DNA of 64,000 bases from Poronia punctata (lineage: Eukaryota; Ascomycota; Sordariomycetes; Xylariales; Xylariaceae): positions 62,001 to 126,000 of the forward strand of contig MU401459.1 in NCBI GenBank assembly GCA_022579005.1, in the 5' to 3' direction. The translations under genes and the position numbers were made by a program. Shown piece after piece: positions 24,765 through 37,124 of this stretch; position 1 is the first letter of the stretch, and each line of letters starts with the position of its first letter. The notes beneath the pieces were generated by a model. It was not told the origin of the DNA. It was given only the letters and a program-made list of their open reading frames with translations, and made no database searches.

Positions 24765-26290
24765 ATGCTCTTAGTACTTAGATTTAAGTAGGTGCTATAC
24801 TTACTTTAAAAGGGCCTTAAGTACTCTTTGCGCTTTTAATACTTAAAATATAAAAAGGCAAGGCTATTAAAGCCTATATTTAAATAGGTATTATACCTAC
24901 TTTAAAAAAGGCTTAGGTGCTCTTTGCGCTCTTAGTACTTAAAATATAAAAAGGCAAGGCTATTAAAGCCTATACCTAAATAAGTGCTATACTTATTTTA
25001 AAAAGGGCTTAGGTGCTTTTTATACTTTTAGTACTTAAAATATAAAAAAGCAAGGCTATTAAAGCTTATATTTAAGTAGGTGCTATACTTACTTTAAAAA
25101 GGGCTTAAGTACTTTTTACGCTTTTAGTATCTAAGATATAAAAAAGCAAAGCTATTAAAGCCTATACTTAAGTAGGTGCTATATTTACTTTAAAAAGAGC
25201 TTAAGTACTCTTTATACTTTTAGTACTTAAAATATAAAAAAGCAAGGCTATTAAAGCCTATACTTAAATAAGTGCTATATTTACTTTAAAAAGGGCTTAG
25301 GTACTCTTTGTGCCTTTAGTACTTAAAATATAAGGAGGCAAGGCTATTAAAGCTTATATTTAAGTAAATACTATACTTATTTTAAAAGGGGCTTAGGTGC
25401 TCTTTACGCCTTTAGTACTTAAAATATAAAAAAGCAAGGCTATTAAAGCCTATACTTAAGTAGGTACTATATTTACTTTAAAAAGGGCTTAGGTGCTCTT
25501 TATGCCTTTAGTATTTAAAATATAAAGAGGCAAGGCTATTAAAGCCTATACCTAAGTAGGTGCTATACTTACTTTAAAAAAAGCTTAGGTGCTTTTTGCG
25601 CTTTTAGTACCTAGAATATAAAGAGGCAAGGCTATTAAAGCTTATACTTAAATAAGTGCTATACTTATTTTAAAGGGGGCTTAAGTGCTTTTTATGCTTT
25701 TAGTACCTAGGATATAAAAAGGTAAAGCTATTAAAGCTTATACTTAAGTAAGTACTATACTTACTTTAAAAAGGGCTTAGGTGCTTTTTATACTTTTAGT
25801 ACTTAGAATATAAAAAGGTAAAGCTATTAAAGCTTATACTTAAGTAAGTGCTATACTTACTTTAAAAAGGGCTTAGGTGCTCTTTGCGCTTTTAGTACTT
25901 AAAATATAAAAAGGCAAAGCTATTAAAGCTTATACTTAAGTAGGTGCTATATTTACTTTAAAAAGGGCTTAGGTGCTTTTTACGCTTTTAGTACTTAAAA
26001 TATAAGAAGGTAAGGCTATTAAAGCTTATATCTAAGTAGGTGCTATACTTACTTTAAAAGGGGCTTAGGTGCTCTTTATGCTTTTAGTACCTAGAATATA
26101 AAAAAGCAAGGCTATTAAAGCTTATACTTAAGTAGGTACTATACTTACTTTAAAGGGGGCTTAGGTGCTCTTTACGCTTTTAGTACTTAAAATATAAAAA
26201 GGCAAGGCTATTAAAGCTTATACTTAAATAAGTGCTATACTTACTTTTAAAAGGGCTTAAGTGCTCTTTGCGCTTTTAGTACTTAGTATA
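24765..26290. repeat. Minisatellite D: about 15 units of 93-99 bp
   Basis: Units contain GCAAGGCTATTAAAGC, TACTTAAGTAGGTGCTATAC and GGGCTTAGGTGCTCTTTGCG in fixed order, and the word GCGCTTTTAGTACTTA is shared with minisatellite E. The array begins immediately after the left arm of the inverted-repeat family. Units remain about 85-95 percent alike by eye, with mainly C/T and G/A differences. Confidence 0.88.
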
Positions 26291-26394
26291 TATAAAACTA
26301 AAAATATTATAATATAATTATTATATATTAAATTTATATTTTTTATATAATAAGTAATTATAAAATTAATTAAGCGTAAAAAATACTTAGAAAG

Positions 26395-26605
26395 TAAAGA
26401 TTAAAAAGCTATTTAAAAGCTTATTACGCTTTTAATACCTAGGTCTAGTTACTTATAAGTAAAATAAAGCTTAAAAGCTATTTAAAAGCTTTTTGCGCTT
26501 TTATTGCCTAAACTAATATAGCTATAAAGTAGCTATAAGGCTAGAGGGCTAAAAGGCTAGCCTAAAGGTTATAGCGCGCTTAATACCTAGACTTATAATA
26601 GGTTT
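26395..26605. repeat. Outlying units related to minisatellite E
   Basis: Two or three diverged units carry AAAGCTATTTAAAAGCTT followed by a CGCTTTTAATACCTAGG-like word. They resemble minisatellite E but are separated from it by about 700 bases of non-repetitive AT-rich DNA. Confidence 0.6.
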
Positions 26606-27339
26606 TAAAAAGTAATAACAGGTTTTTTTAATAGATTTTCTACTTTAAAAAACCTTGTACTACATTATATATACTAGAAAATATAATATAAAATAAATAG
26701 TTTTATATACTTTAAATATTAAGTTATTATTAGCATATTATATTTTAACTTTTTATACTGTTATTATAATTTTATTATAGTTAAAATAATTTATATAAAT
26801 TTAATATATAGTTATTAAAAATAAAAATATTTAAACATTAATATAAAAATTAATAAAAAATGTTTTAAAATTACTAAGTAATTAAGTAATTATTATATAT
26901 ACTTAAAGTTTATAAAATAGGGTTTAATAGTTTTATATAAGATTTTAAATATTTAGCTAAACTTTTATAAAAGTAGCGTATATAAAAAACACGTTATTAA
27001 TAAAAATAAAAATTAAGCTTTTATATATATAAACTAGGTTTTAAATCTAGTTTATAAATTTACTAAGTTTATATTTTTTATATTTTTATTTAATATAATA
27101 TAAAGCTTTAAATACTAAAGTTTAAAAATCTTTATTTTGCTAAATTTTAAAGCTTATAAGCTAGTTTTATACTTAGTATATAAGCTATCTTTATTAATAT
27201 ATAAATACCTTTATTAATATATAAATATATTTAATATAAATTAATAAAACATATTTTTTTAAAAATTTTTAAATTATAAAGAAAAAAGGTAATTAATTTT
27301 TTAAATAAATAAGTTTTAATATAAGTTATTAAATCTAGT

Positions 27340-29010
27340 TATTACTTTTTAAAGCAATTATAGTTAAGTATAAAGTAACTATAAAGCTAAAAAGCTAAAT
27401 AGCTACTTTAAAGCTTATAGTGCTTTTAGTACTTAAGCTAAAGTAGCTATAAAGTAACTTTAAAGCTAAAAAGCTAAAAAGCTACTTTAAAGCTTATAAC
27501 GCTTTTAATACCTAAGCTAAAGTAGCTATAAAGTAATTTTAAAGCTAAAGGGCTAAAAAGCTGCTTTAAAGCTTATAGCGCTTTAAATATTTAAACTTAG
27601 TTAGCTATAAAGTAACTTTAAAGCTAAAAAGCTACTTTAAAGCTTATAGCAGTTTTAATTTTTAAGCTAAAGCTAAAAGGCTAAAAAGCTAAAAAGCTAC
27701 TTAAAAGCTTATAACGCTTTTAGTATTTAAACCTAGTTAGCTATAAAGTATAATAAAGCTAAAAGCTACTTAAAAGCTTACTATGCTTTTAGTACTTAAA
27801 CTTAGCTAGCTATAAAGTATAGCAAGGCTAAAGGCTACTTAAAAGCTTACTACGCTATTAATACTTATGCTAAAGTAGCTATAAAATATAATAAAGCTAA
27901 AAAGCTACTTAAAAGCTTATAGCGCTTTTAATACTTAAACTTAGTTAGCTATAAAGTATAGTAAAGCTAAAAGCTACTTAAAAGCTTATAGCGCTTTTAA
28001 TACTTAAACTTAGTTAGCTATAAAATATAGTAAAGCTAAAAGCTACTTAAAGGCTTATTGTGCTTTTAGTACTTAGACCTAGCTAGCTATAAGGTATAGT
28101 AGGGCTAAAAGCTACTTAAAAGCTTACTATGCTATTAATACTTATATTAAAGTAGCTATAAGGTATAGTAAGGCTAAAAAGCTACTTAAAGGCTTATAGC
28201 GCTTTTAGTACTTAAACTTAGTTAGCTATAAAGTATAGTAAGGCTAAAAGCTACTTAAAGGCTTATAGCGCTTTTAGTTTCTAGGCTAAAGTAGCTATAA
28301 GGTATAGCAAGGCTAAAGGCTACTTAAAAGCTTACTATACTTTTAGTTTTTAAGCTAAGGCTAAAAGGCTGGAGAGCTACTTAAAAGCTTATAGCGCTTT
28401 TAGTACTTAGACCTAGTTAGCTATAAGGTATAGCAGGGCTAGAAAGCTACTTAAAGGCTTACTGCGCTTTTAGTTTTTAAGCTAGAGTAGCTATAAAGTA
28501 ACTTTAAAGCTAGAGGGCTAAAGGCTACTTAAAGGCTTACTACGCTTTTAGTTTTTAGGCTAGGGTAGCTATAGGGTATAGTAGGGCTAAAAGCTACTTA
28601 AAGGCTTATAGCGCTTTTAGTTCCTAGGCTAAAGTAGTTATAGGGTATAGCAGGGCTAAAAGGCTACTTAAAAGCTTACTACGCTTTTAATACCTAGGCT
28701 AAGGTAGCTATAAAGTAACTTTAAAGCTAAAAAGCTACTTTAAAGCTTTTAGCGCTTTTAGTACCTAGATTTAGTTAGCTATAAAGTATAGCAAAGCTAA
28801 AGAACTAGAGAGCTACTTAAAGGCTTATAGCGCTTTTAGTATTTAAACCTAGTTAGCTATAAGGTATAGTAAGGCTAAAGGCTACTTAAAGGCTTACTAT
28901 GCTTTTAATACTTATGCTAAGGTAGCTATAAGGCTAAAGGGCTAAAGAGCTACTTAAAGGCTTATAGCGCTTTTAGTACCTAGGCTAAGGTAGCTATATA
29001 GTATTGCAAG
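27340..29010. repeat. Minisatellite E: 20 or more units of 60-95 bp
   Basis: Units contain GTAGCTATAAAGTATAG or GTAACTTTAAAG, then AAGCTAAAAGCTACTTAAA, then GCTTATAGCGCTTTTAGTAC. Unit length varies because an internal AGGCTAAA-type word is itself repeated one to three times. The array ends abruptly at the right arm of the inverted-repeat family. Confidence 0.85.
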
Positions 29011-29039
29011 GCTAAAAGGCAAGGATTATAAAAGCAAAT

Positions 29040-30090
29040 GCTTTTTTTACTACCTTTTTTTTTTTAGCTATAAGGCTTTTATAGCTTTTATAGTATTTAT
29101 TATTTTTTATTACGTTTAATTTTTCTTAACTACTTTTTAACTAGCTATAAAAGTAATTTTATAAGTTAACTTTTAAAATTTTCTATATAAATAATTTATT
29201 AAAAATCCTTTACTTAAAAATAAAGCCTTTAAGCTATGTTTTTAACCTAGCTAGGGTTAGTAGGTATATAAAAAGGGTAGCTATGACTTTTTTTTAATAA
29301 CTTTTATAATAATTTATAGTTGTTAGCAGTGTATGCTAAAGTACGCTGTAGCTTTTTGCAGTATTATTATTTATATAATAAGTATCTAGAGCTTAGAGAG
29401 CACATGAGGTCTTGCTTAATACTTAGTTACCTTAAATACTAAAAACACCTTTAGTATATGCCTTAGTACTATTTTTATAAACTAGGTATTTAGAGCATAA
29501 AGAGCACCTAAGGTCGTGTTTTTTTAACCTCTTTTTAATTAGCTAAAAAAGTAGTTTTATAAGTTAACTTTTAAAATTTTTTATATAAATAATTTATTAA
29601 AAACAGCTTACTTAAATAAAAGCTTTTTTAGCTGTGTTTTTAATTTAAGTAAGGTTAGTAAGTATATAAAAAGGGTGGCTGTAAGCTTTTTTTTATAACT
29701 ATTATAGTAATTTATAGCTATTAATAATGTTAGTATGCTAAAGTATGCTTTAGCTGCTAAGGTATGCTATAGCTTTTATTAGTACTTTTAATAAGTACTA
29801 AAAGCCCTAGGAGCACTTAAGTATATATTTAATTTTTTAGTTTTTTTAAGCACAATAAGCACTATAAGTACTAGTTTTAGTACTTTACTTATATATTAGG
29901 ATTTAAAAGCATAAAGAGCACTTAAGGTTGTGTTTTTTTAACTTTTTTTTAACTAGCTAAAAAAATAGTTTTATAAGTTAACTTTTAAATTTTCTTATAT
30001 AAATAATTTATTAAAAATAGCTTACCTAGATAAAAAGCTTTTAAGCTATATTTTTAACTTAAATAAAGCTAGTAAGTATATAAAAATTAA
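29040..30090 (-). repeat. Three inverted copies of the 450-bp family (right arm)
   Basis: About 29,040-29,525, 29,526-29,935 and a partial copy at 29,936-30,090 are reverse-complement relatives of the family at 23.8-24.7 kb. They carry AGTTAACTTTTAAAATTTTC, the interrupted palindrome around GCTATGTTTTTAA, and TTAGTAGGTATATAAAAAGG. Two of them also contain AGAGCACCTAAGG-like words that match, in reverse, the TTAGGTGCTCTTT core of minisatellite D. Confidence 0.75.
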
Positions 30091-33000
30091 AGATTTTAAG
30101 CAATATATTGCTATTAGTACTGCTTAGTTTTGCTAATATTAATACGTAGCTAACTAAATATTAATTAAAAGGTATAAGGGCTTAAAAAGTATATAGTAGT
30201 AAGCACTTATACTTAAAAAAAACTTATGTAGGCATAAAAAAGTAAAATAAAATTTTATTATTATTTAAAATAATAGCTACTTTTTAGTAGTAAGAGAAAT
30301 GCTATAGCTTTTATAATAAAAGCTAGCTACTTTATAGTAGCTTATAGCAACGTTTATAAGTAATTAATAATGTTGCTATACTATAGTACTATTATATATA
30401 ATAGTGCATACTTAGTTTTTTAACTTAAACAATATTTATTAACTTTTTTTACTAGCGCTGTTATAGTTTTTTAAGCTATAGCAAAAGTGCTGCTACTATA
30501 GTAACCTTAAATAAAGTGCATAGCAAATTGCCTTTTTTTTTAGCTGTTTAGCTATTAGTTTTATTATTTTAACTAAAAAAATTTAGTACTTATGTTTTAA
30601 CTTAATTAGTAAATATAAACTATTTAAAAAGGGCTGCGTTTTTTAAAACGTGTTGTTATTTTAGTAAGCATAGCTAAGCAGTACTAATAGGCTACTATAA
30701 TTAAATAGTAAATATTAAAGCAATTTAAAATTAATTTAGTAAGGTTTTAAACGCGTAATAAAGCTATAGTTTGCGCTTATAATATATAATAACGTATAGT
30801 GCTATTTTTTTTTATATTAGGTATGCTAAAGCGTAAACTAGCAAAATAAATAATAAACTAAAATAAAAGCGCAGCGCTTATGCGCTAATAGGAAATATAT
30901 GTATATAATAGCTATTAATAAGGTTAGTTATAATATTTATTATAAAAAGCTTTTGCTAATTTTCTTTTTTATATAAAATATAGCAATATTGCTATGCATT
31001 TTACTATAAACTTATTATTAAGAGCAAGCTTAAAAGCTTTTAATAAATACTTAGTTTTTTTAATTATTATAGCTTTAAAAGTTAAAATTAATTTACTATT
31101 TTATAATAGTTAGCTATAAAAATAAGAAAACAATAAAAAAAAGGAAAGTAATACTAGTATTGCTACTACTTTAATAGTTGCTTATAAACATAAATAGCTA
31201 TTAAAAGCTAAGTTAACTTTTTTATTATAAGCAAAACAGCAAGGTAGCTAAGTAAGATTATATAAAGTAGCTAAGTAAAAGCTTTAGCTTAAAGCTATAG
31301 TAGGTTAAGTAGTAATATATAAAACCTATACTATTATAATTAAAAGCAAGCATTTTATAAAGTAAGTAATAGCCTATAGCTTTGTAGGTTTTAAAGTTTA
31401 GCTTTTAAAGTTATAGTAAGGTTAAATAGCACCTAATGCGTACTATGCTGCTTAAATTGTTTTAAGCATTTTATTAAATAAGGTAATAAAAGCTTTTAGC
31501 AGTATATTTTTATTTTAAAAATAAGCTATATATATTTAAGCATATTAAATAACTTAATAGCAAAATTGCAAATAGCTTACTTAATTAGTTATTGTTTATT
31601 TAATAGTATATTATTACTTAAATAACTATAGTATTTTTAAAGCTAATATTAACAAGTTTTAACTAGATATTTTTATTAAATTAAAAACTAGTACTTTTTA
31701 AAGCCTTTTAGTTATTTATAACTTATAAATTATATAGCCTTGCGCTAGCAATAGTTTATTTAAATTTTTGCTTTATTAACTTTAAATAGCAAGGTTTTAG
31801 CTTGCTATAGTTATAATAAGTAATTAAAGGTTAAAGCTTAACTTTAAAAAAAAAGTTTAAAAAACAGCTACTATATTTAAAAAAAGTAGTAAGCGTATAA
31901 TATTAGTAGGTTAAGTAGTTATATTTTATAAATATATTAACTTATATTGTTAAGTGCTTAGCAGCATTTATTAAGTAAAGTAGTAGCAGCTTTAAAAAAG
32001 ATAGTTTATAGTACTAAAAGGCTAATAAATTTTAATATATATAACTTATACTGCTTTTAAATTTTTAAAAACTAGTAGTTTAAAAGCTTTTTACTTAAGT
32101 AAAAAATAGCAGCTTTAAATAATATAGCTTTTAGTTATAATAGTAGGCATAAGACGCTATACTATATACTAGTAGATTATATAACTTTAAAACGTATTTA
32201 TAAGCATACTATACTAATGCTTATATAAATAATATATTTGTTTGTAAGTAAATATACTAGCTTTTATAAGCTTTGCTAAAAAGCAACTATAAAAAATAAT
32301 ATTTATTATCTTTTTATATACTAAAAATAGTATAAAATAATAATTTTATAGTACTAAGGTATATATTTAGCTATACTAAATACGTTATTAGTAGTAGCAA
32401 TATTTTTTATTTATAATAAAAACTATATATTTTAATAGTAGATTTATTATAAGGTAGTATATAGTGCTATATTTTAATAAGAATTTTTTATACTATAATA
32501 AAATAAAAAAAATAAAAAGGAAAAAAGGCTAAAAAAAAAGAGTAATAAATAAAGCGTTGCGTTTTTATATATATAAAAGTTTTTTGCTAGTTTTTTAACC
32601 TAGCCTAGCCCTTTTTTTTTTTATAATTTTTATTTTTTTTTATTTTCTGCGTTTATTTATTTTTAGCTTTATTTTTGTTTACTTTTGCCTACTATAGTTA
32701 TTTAAAGCTAAAGCTATAGCTACTAGCATAATAAATTTTAAAAAACTAAGTTTTGTTTGCTTTATTAGTTAAAAGCTTTATAGCGCAATTTAATAAAAAT
32801 ATTTTAATTATAAGCAATGCTTTAGTTATAGCAAATCTTAGCTTAAGCTGCTTATATAGATAGCAATAAATAAAAAGTATAGTAAAAACTTTTACTATAT
32901 AATTTAAACTAGATACTTTTTAACTAATAGCTACCTTAGTTATAAAAAAAAATAGCTTAAGTTAAACTTTATTAAAATTTTAAATAATAAGCTAAACTTA

Positions 33001-34039
33001 AATATGCTTATATTAAATTTGCTATGTTTTTTTGCTTAACTTACTACTATTAACTACGCTTTAAACGCTATATTTTTTTTTAGCAAGTTTATAACTACTT
33101 TACTTTGCTTAACTTATAATAGCAATATTAATTTTAAAAACTTTAAAATACTAGTTTTATATAAAACCTTAAAAATAAATAAGCTATATAATTTTAATAT
33201 AAGTATAAAAAAAGCTAAAAAGCAGTTAAAGTTATTTAAAAAAATTAGGCGTAAGCTAGATAAAGTACTATATTTAGCTATATTTATATAATTAAAATTA
33301 TAAAAATTATATTATTATTATAATAAAATTAAAATTTTTATATTTTAAAATAAAAAGCTAGTAAGCAAGTTTAAATACTACTTTTTATTTTTATATAAAT
33401 ATGCTAATATTTAATAAGCTTTATATAATATTAATACCTTTATATGCTTATTTAATAATCTTGCTTAAAATAAAAATAATTAGCTTTAATTATTTATTAA
33501 ACTACTAGTTAATTTAAAATATTATATATATTTTAAATAAATAAATATAATAATATAAAGTAAAATTAATAGTTAGTTATAAACTAAATTGCTAAAATAG
33601 CTTAAATTAAATAGTAATAGCTAATATTGCTTAATAAAAAACTTGCTTAAAAAAATAAGCTTATTATACTTAAAAGTATTTAAATGCTTAAAGTATATTT
33701 ATATATTTAGTACTAGGAAAACCTTATTTTTATTATAAACCTAGTAAAAAAAAGTAATGTTTTTGCTTTTAATTTAAAAAATAAAGCATTAAAAGCTTTT
33801 TTTACTATAATATTTTTAGTTAGCTAAAATAATAATTATAGCTAGTAACTAAAAAAGCATAAGCATTTAAGCTTTTTAGTATAGTTAATTAAAAGTTTTA
33901 TACTTTTAGCTTAGTAGCTATATATAAAAAAATTATTATTACTATTTTAAAAAAAGCTGTTGCTATTGCTATTATTATTATTACTGCTATTATTACTAGC
34001 TTTTTTATTGCTTTAATTTTTTAAAAAGGTTTTAATATT

Positions 34040-34480
34040 TAAGCTACTAAAAAAATTAAAAACTTTGCTTTAGTTTGCTTAGTAAAACTTAATGCTAACT
34101 TTATTATTACTTTAGTTTACTTAGTAAAACTTAATACTAACTTTATTATTGCTTTAGTTTGCTTAGCAAAACTTAATACTAACCTTGCTACTATTTTAGT
34201 TTGCTTAGCAAAACTTAATACTAACCTTATTACTACTTTAGTTTGCTTAGCAAAACTTAAAGCTAACTTTGCTAAAGTTTAGTACTTAATAAAACTTAAA
34301 GCTAACTTTATTAAAGTTTAGTACTTAGCAAGACTTAAAGCTAACTTTACTAAAGTTTAGTATTTAATAAAATATAAAAGCAACTTTGCTAAAGTTTAGT
34401 ACTTAGTAAAATATAAAAGCAACTTTGCTAAAGTTTAATACTTAATAAAACTTAAAGCTAACTTTATTAAAGTTATATAA
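34040..34480. repeat. Minisatellite F: about ten units of 40-58 bp
   Basis: Units combine TTTGCTTAGTAAAACTTAA with TGCTAACTTTATTATTGC in the first half. They change to a shorter form, AAAGCTAACTTTGCTAAAG plus TTTAGTACTTAATAAAA, in the second half. It lies in the right part of the 22-kb block. Confidence 0.75.
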
Positions 34481-36474
34481 TAAAAGTTTAAAAAAACAAA
34501 AAGGCTATAAAGTATTTTATTTTATTACTACTACTGCTATTATTACTAAGCTTTAAAAGTTAAAAAAACTAATAAGAAAAAAAAAGTAGTAAGTAATAAA
34601 AAGCAAGTTAGCTACTTATTTATATAAATTTTATTATTTTATATTTTTTTTTTTTTTTATTTTTTTTATATATACTTAGTGTACTTTTAAAGGTTTTAAA
34701 AGTAGCATTGCTTATATTTTCTTAGTTTTTCTTTAAACCTTAAAGTATACTTTAAAAAACAAAGTTGCTTAGTAAGCTATTATATTTTTTATAAATTAAA
34801 TAGTTTTAATTTAATATATTTAACTAAGTATATTAGTAGTTAAGTATTTAATAATATAGTATATTTAACTTATATATATATTAAAGCTACTAGTTAAATA
34901 TAAAGTAATTATAAAACAAAGCTTTTAGCTTAACTTTTTATAATTATATATACGCTATTATAGTTTTAAATATATTTAAAAATATAAACGTTAATAGTTA
35001 GCATTATTATAAAATTTTTATTAAAAGCTTATTTTTTTTAGCTATTTATTATATTATTGCTTTATTTTTATAAATATAAAAGCATTTATTTTAACTTTTT
35101 TTAAAAGTATAGCTATAATATAAAGCATTTTTTTAGCTATAAAGCTTTTAAGTATAAAAATTTTTTAGTTATTAGCGTAGTTTTTATAAATTTTAAAAAG
35201 TTTTTTAGCAATAATATAAAGCTAGTTTTTTTGCTTTTAAATTTTATAGTTATTTTAAAGTTATATAAATTACTTTACTTTTTAATAAAGCATAAGCTTA
35301 TAAATTATATATATAGCAATAAAATCTTAATAGTTATTAAAGTTAAAATATTTAGTTATAAATAGTTTATTTATAAAATAAATTTAAAAATTAGTTAACT
35401 TGTATTAAAAGCTATGCTACTATGCTTTAATTTTTTAGTTTTATTTACTAGTTTTTTATAAATAATAAAAAGCTAGCTAATTACTTTAATAATAAATAAA
35501 GTATGCGCTATTAAAGCTTTTATATACTATATTAGTTTTATTAGCTTTAGCAAAAAAGCTTTAAACGCTAGCAAAAAAAGCAGTTTTAATACTTATATTT
35601 ACTTAAATAAATAATAGTTAAAAGCTAGCAAATATTATTATATATATATATTGCTTTAAAATATTTATTAAAGTATAAGCAGTTAAGCTAATATAAATTT
35701 AAATAATTATACGTAAATAAGCGTTAATATAAACATAAATTTAAAATAATTAGCTAATACTTTTTTAGCTATACATTTTTTTACTTACTTTAAACTTTAT
35801 TTTTTAAAGCTTTATATATTTATTAAAATACTATATAAAATTATAGCTAAAAATAATATATTGCTTATATTAATATATAGTTAACTTGCTTTTTTATTAA
35901 ATTTGCTTTAGCTATATTTTTTTATAATATTAGTAAATAAAATTTTTACTAATAACAAAGCTTGTTTAAGTTTAAATAAACTTATAAAAATAGTTTTTTT
36001 TAAACTTTTTAATTATAAAACTACGTTATAAATGCTAAGTAAAAAATTTTTATACTTATTAATTAGCTTTATTGTATTTTTAAAGTTTATAGCGCTATTA
36101 TAATATGCTATACTAAGTTTAAATTTGTTAAATTATTTGCTAACTTATTTTTAAGTAGCTAATTTTAGCTAAGTATTTTTATATAAATTTATTACTTTAG
36201 CTATAACTAAAAAAAGCTTAGATTTTTTTAGTAAAATTTTTAATTTAATATTAGCTTTTTTATTTTAAGCTTTATTTATAAAGCTAGCGTTATAAAGTAT
36301 AAAGTTTATATTTACTGCTATTTTAGTTAATATTTATAAAAATATTATTAATATTATATTTAAAATAAAATAAATTTATAATCTAGTTATAAATAAAATT
36401 AATTTAAAAAAAAAAACAAAGCATTATAAATAGTTTAAACTATAAGCAAGATAATATTATATTTTAGTATAAAA

Positions 36475-36626
36475 AATAAAAAAGTTTAGTATGCAAAATA
36501 TAAAAAAAAAAAGTTTTTTGTATAAAACATAAAATAAAAAAGTTTTTTGTGCAAAACATAGAAAAAAAAAAAAAAAGTGCGGGGAAATAGGTAATGGCGG
36601 ATAATGGCTTAACGGCCCACCGTCCC
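36475..36626 (-). repeat. Right terminal inverted repeat of the 22-kb block
   Basis: Read on the minus strand, this begins next to TA with GGGACGGTGGGCCGTTAAGC, continues with CATTATCCGCCATTACC, a poly-T run and AT-rich words with AAAAAACTTTTTTATTTTAT. It parallels 14,375-14,527 base for base over most of its length. The right copy keeps more C and G than the left copy (CCATTATCCGCC against TATTATCTACC), so it is less mutated. Confidence 0.75.
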
Positions 36627-36628
36627 TA

Positions 36629-37124
36629 GGGGTGATGACGCACGCACCAAAATTGTTGAAGAGTTGAGCAAGGTGCCTAGCTCGGGAGCTGTTTGTCGTC
36701 ATGGACTCATGGGCTTGTATTAGGTCATACTCTCAGCGCCGAACGCCCACTTTGTCCTAACCAGCCACTCATCTGCCCGACAAACCATTGCTGTCCATCC
36801 GTCACCACATTCATTGATAGGGCAATCTACCACTAACGATCTCTGTACCCACTACCTGTGTGCAACAGCTACCAGTACCCATGAACCACAACTTCCCACC
36901 TACAGCAGTAGATACTTGCTTTGCACCTACTCTCACACCCCAAAATCTAACGTCTACAAAGTAGCAGGTCCAACCTGACCACCCCTCTCTCCGAGCTTCT
37001 CTCCTGTTTCCTGTCGCTCAAACCTCTCATCTTCGTTCTCTAGAGCTTGGGCTCAGTTGATTCGAACATCTTTTATTTCATATACTAGACACGCGACACA
37101 CCACCATCCTCGCATATCTGTAAC
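36629..37124. promoter_or_regulatory. Upstream region of the Pom33/TMEM33 gene
   Basis: This stretch has ordinary composition and no gene. From about 36,980 onward the plus strand is pyrimidine-rich (CTCTCTCCGAGCTTCTCTCC), as is common just upstream of fungal transcription starts. I see no convincing TATA box. Confidence 0.4.

Larger units (their letters stand above)
14375..36626. mobile_element. Candidate 22.25-kb inverted-repeat-bounded element, RIP-mutated
   Basis: The whole AT-rich block lies between two inverted copies of about 150 bp, each abutting a TA dinucleotide (14,373-14,374 and 36,627-36,628), as in Tc1/mariner/pogo-type insertions. The interior has no open gene and is dense in stops. 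It holds at least six tandem arrays (14.53-15.81, 19.79-20.45, 22.65-23.80, 24.77-26.29, 27.34-29.01 and 34.04-34.48 kb) plus an inverted-repeat family around 23.8-30.1 kb. The remaining stretches (15.8-19.8, 20.8-22.6, 30.1-34.0 and 34.5-36.5 kb) are stop-riddled AT-rich DNA in which I recognise no coding relic. It could be one large element, a non-autonomous composite, or a nest of older insertions that happen to end in related repeats. The boundaries are visible in the sequence. The single-element reading is inference. Confidence 0.5.

Noticed and set aside
14375..36626. The block as the chromosome's centromere
   Set aside because: AT-rich repeat-laden DNA would fit, but the block is short for filamentous fungal centromeres, has defined inverted ends, and similar blocks occur at both window edges.
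14367..36636. 8-bp target duplication of hAT type around the 22-kb block
   Set aside because: Octamers outside the two TAGG ends do not match (GTAGGGCC against GGGGTGAT). Only TA is shared, which fits a Tc1/mariner/pogo-type site but is weak evidence by itself.
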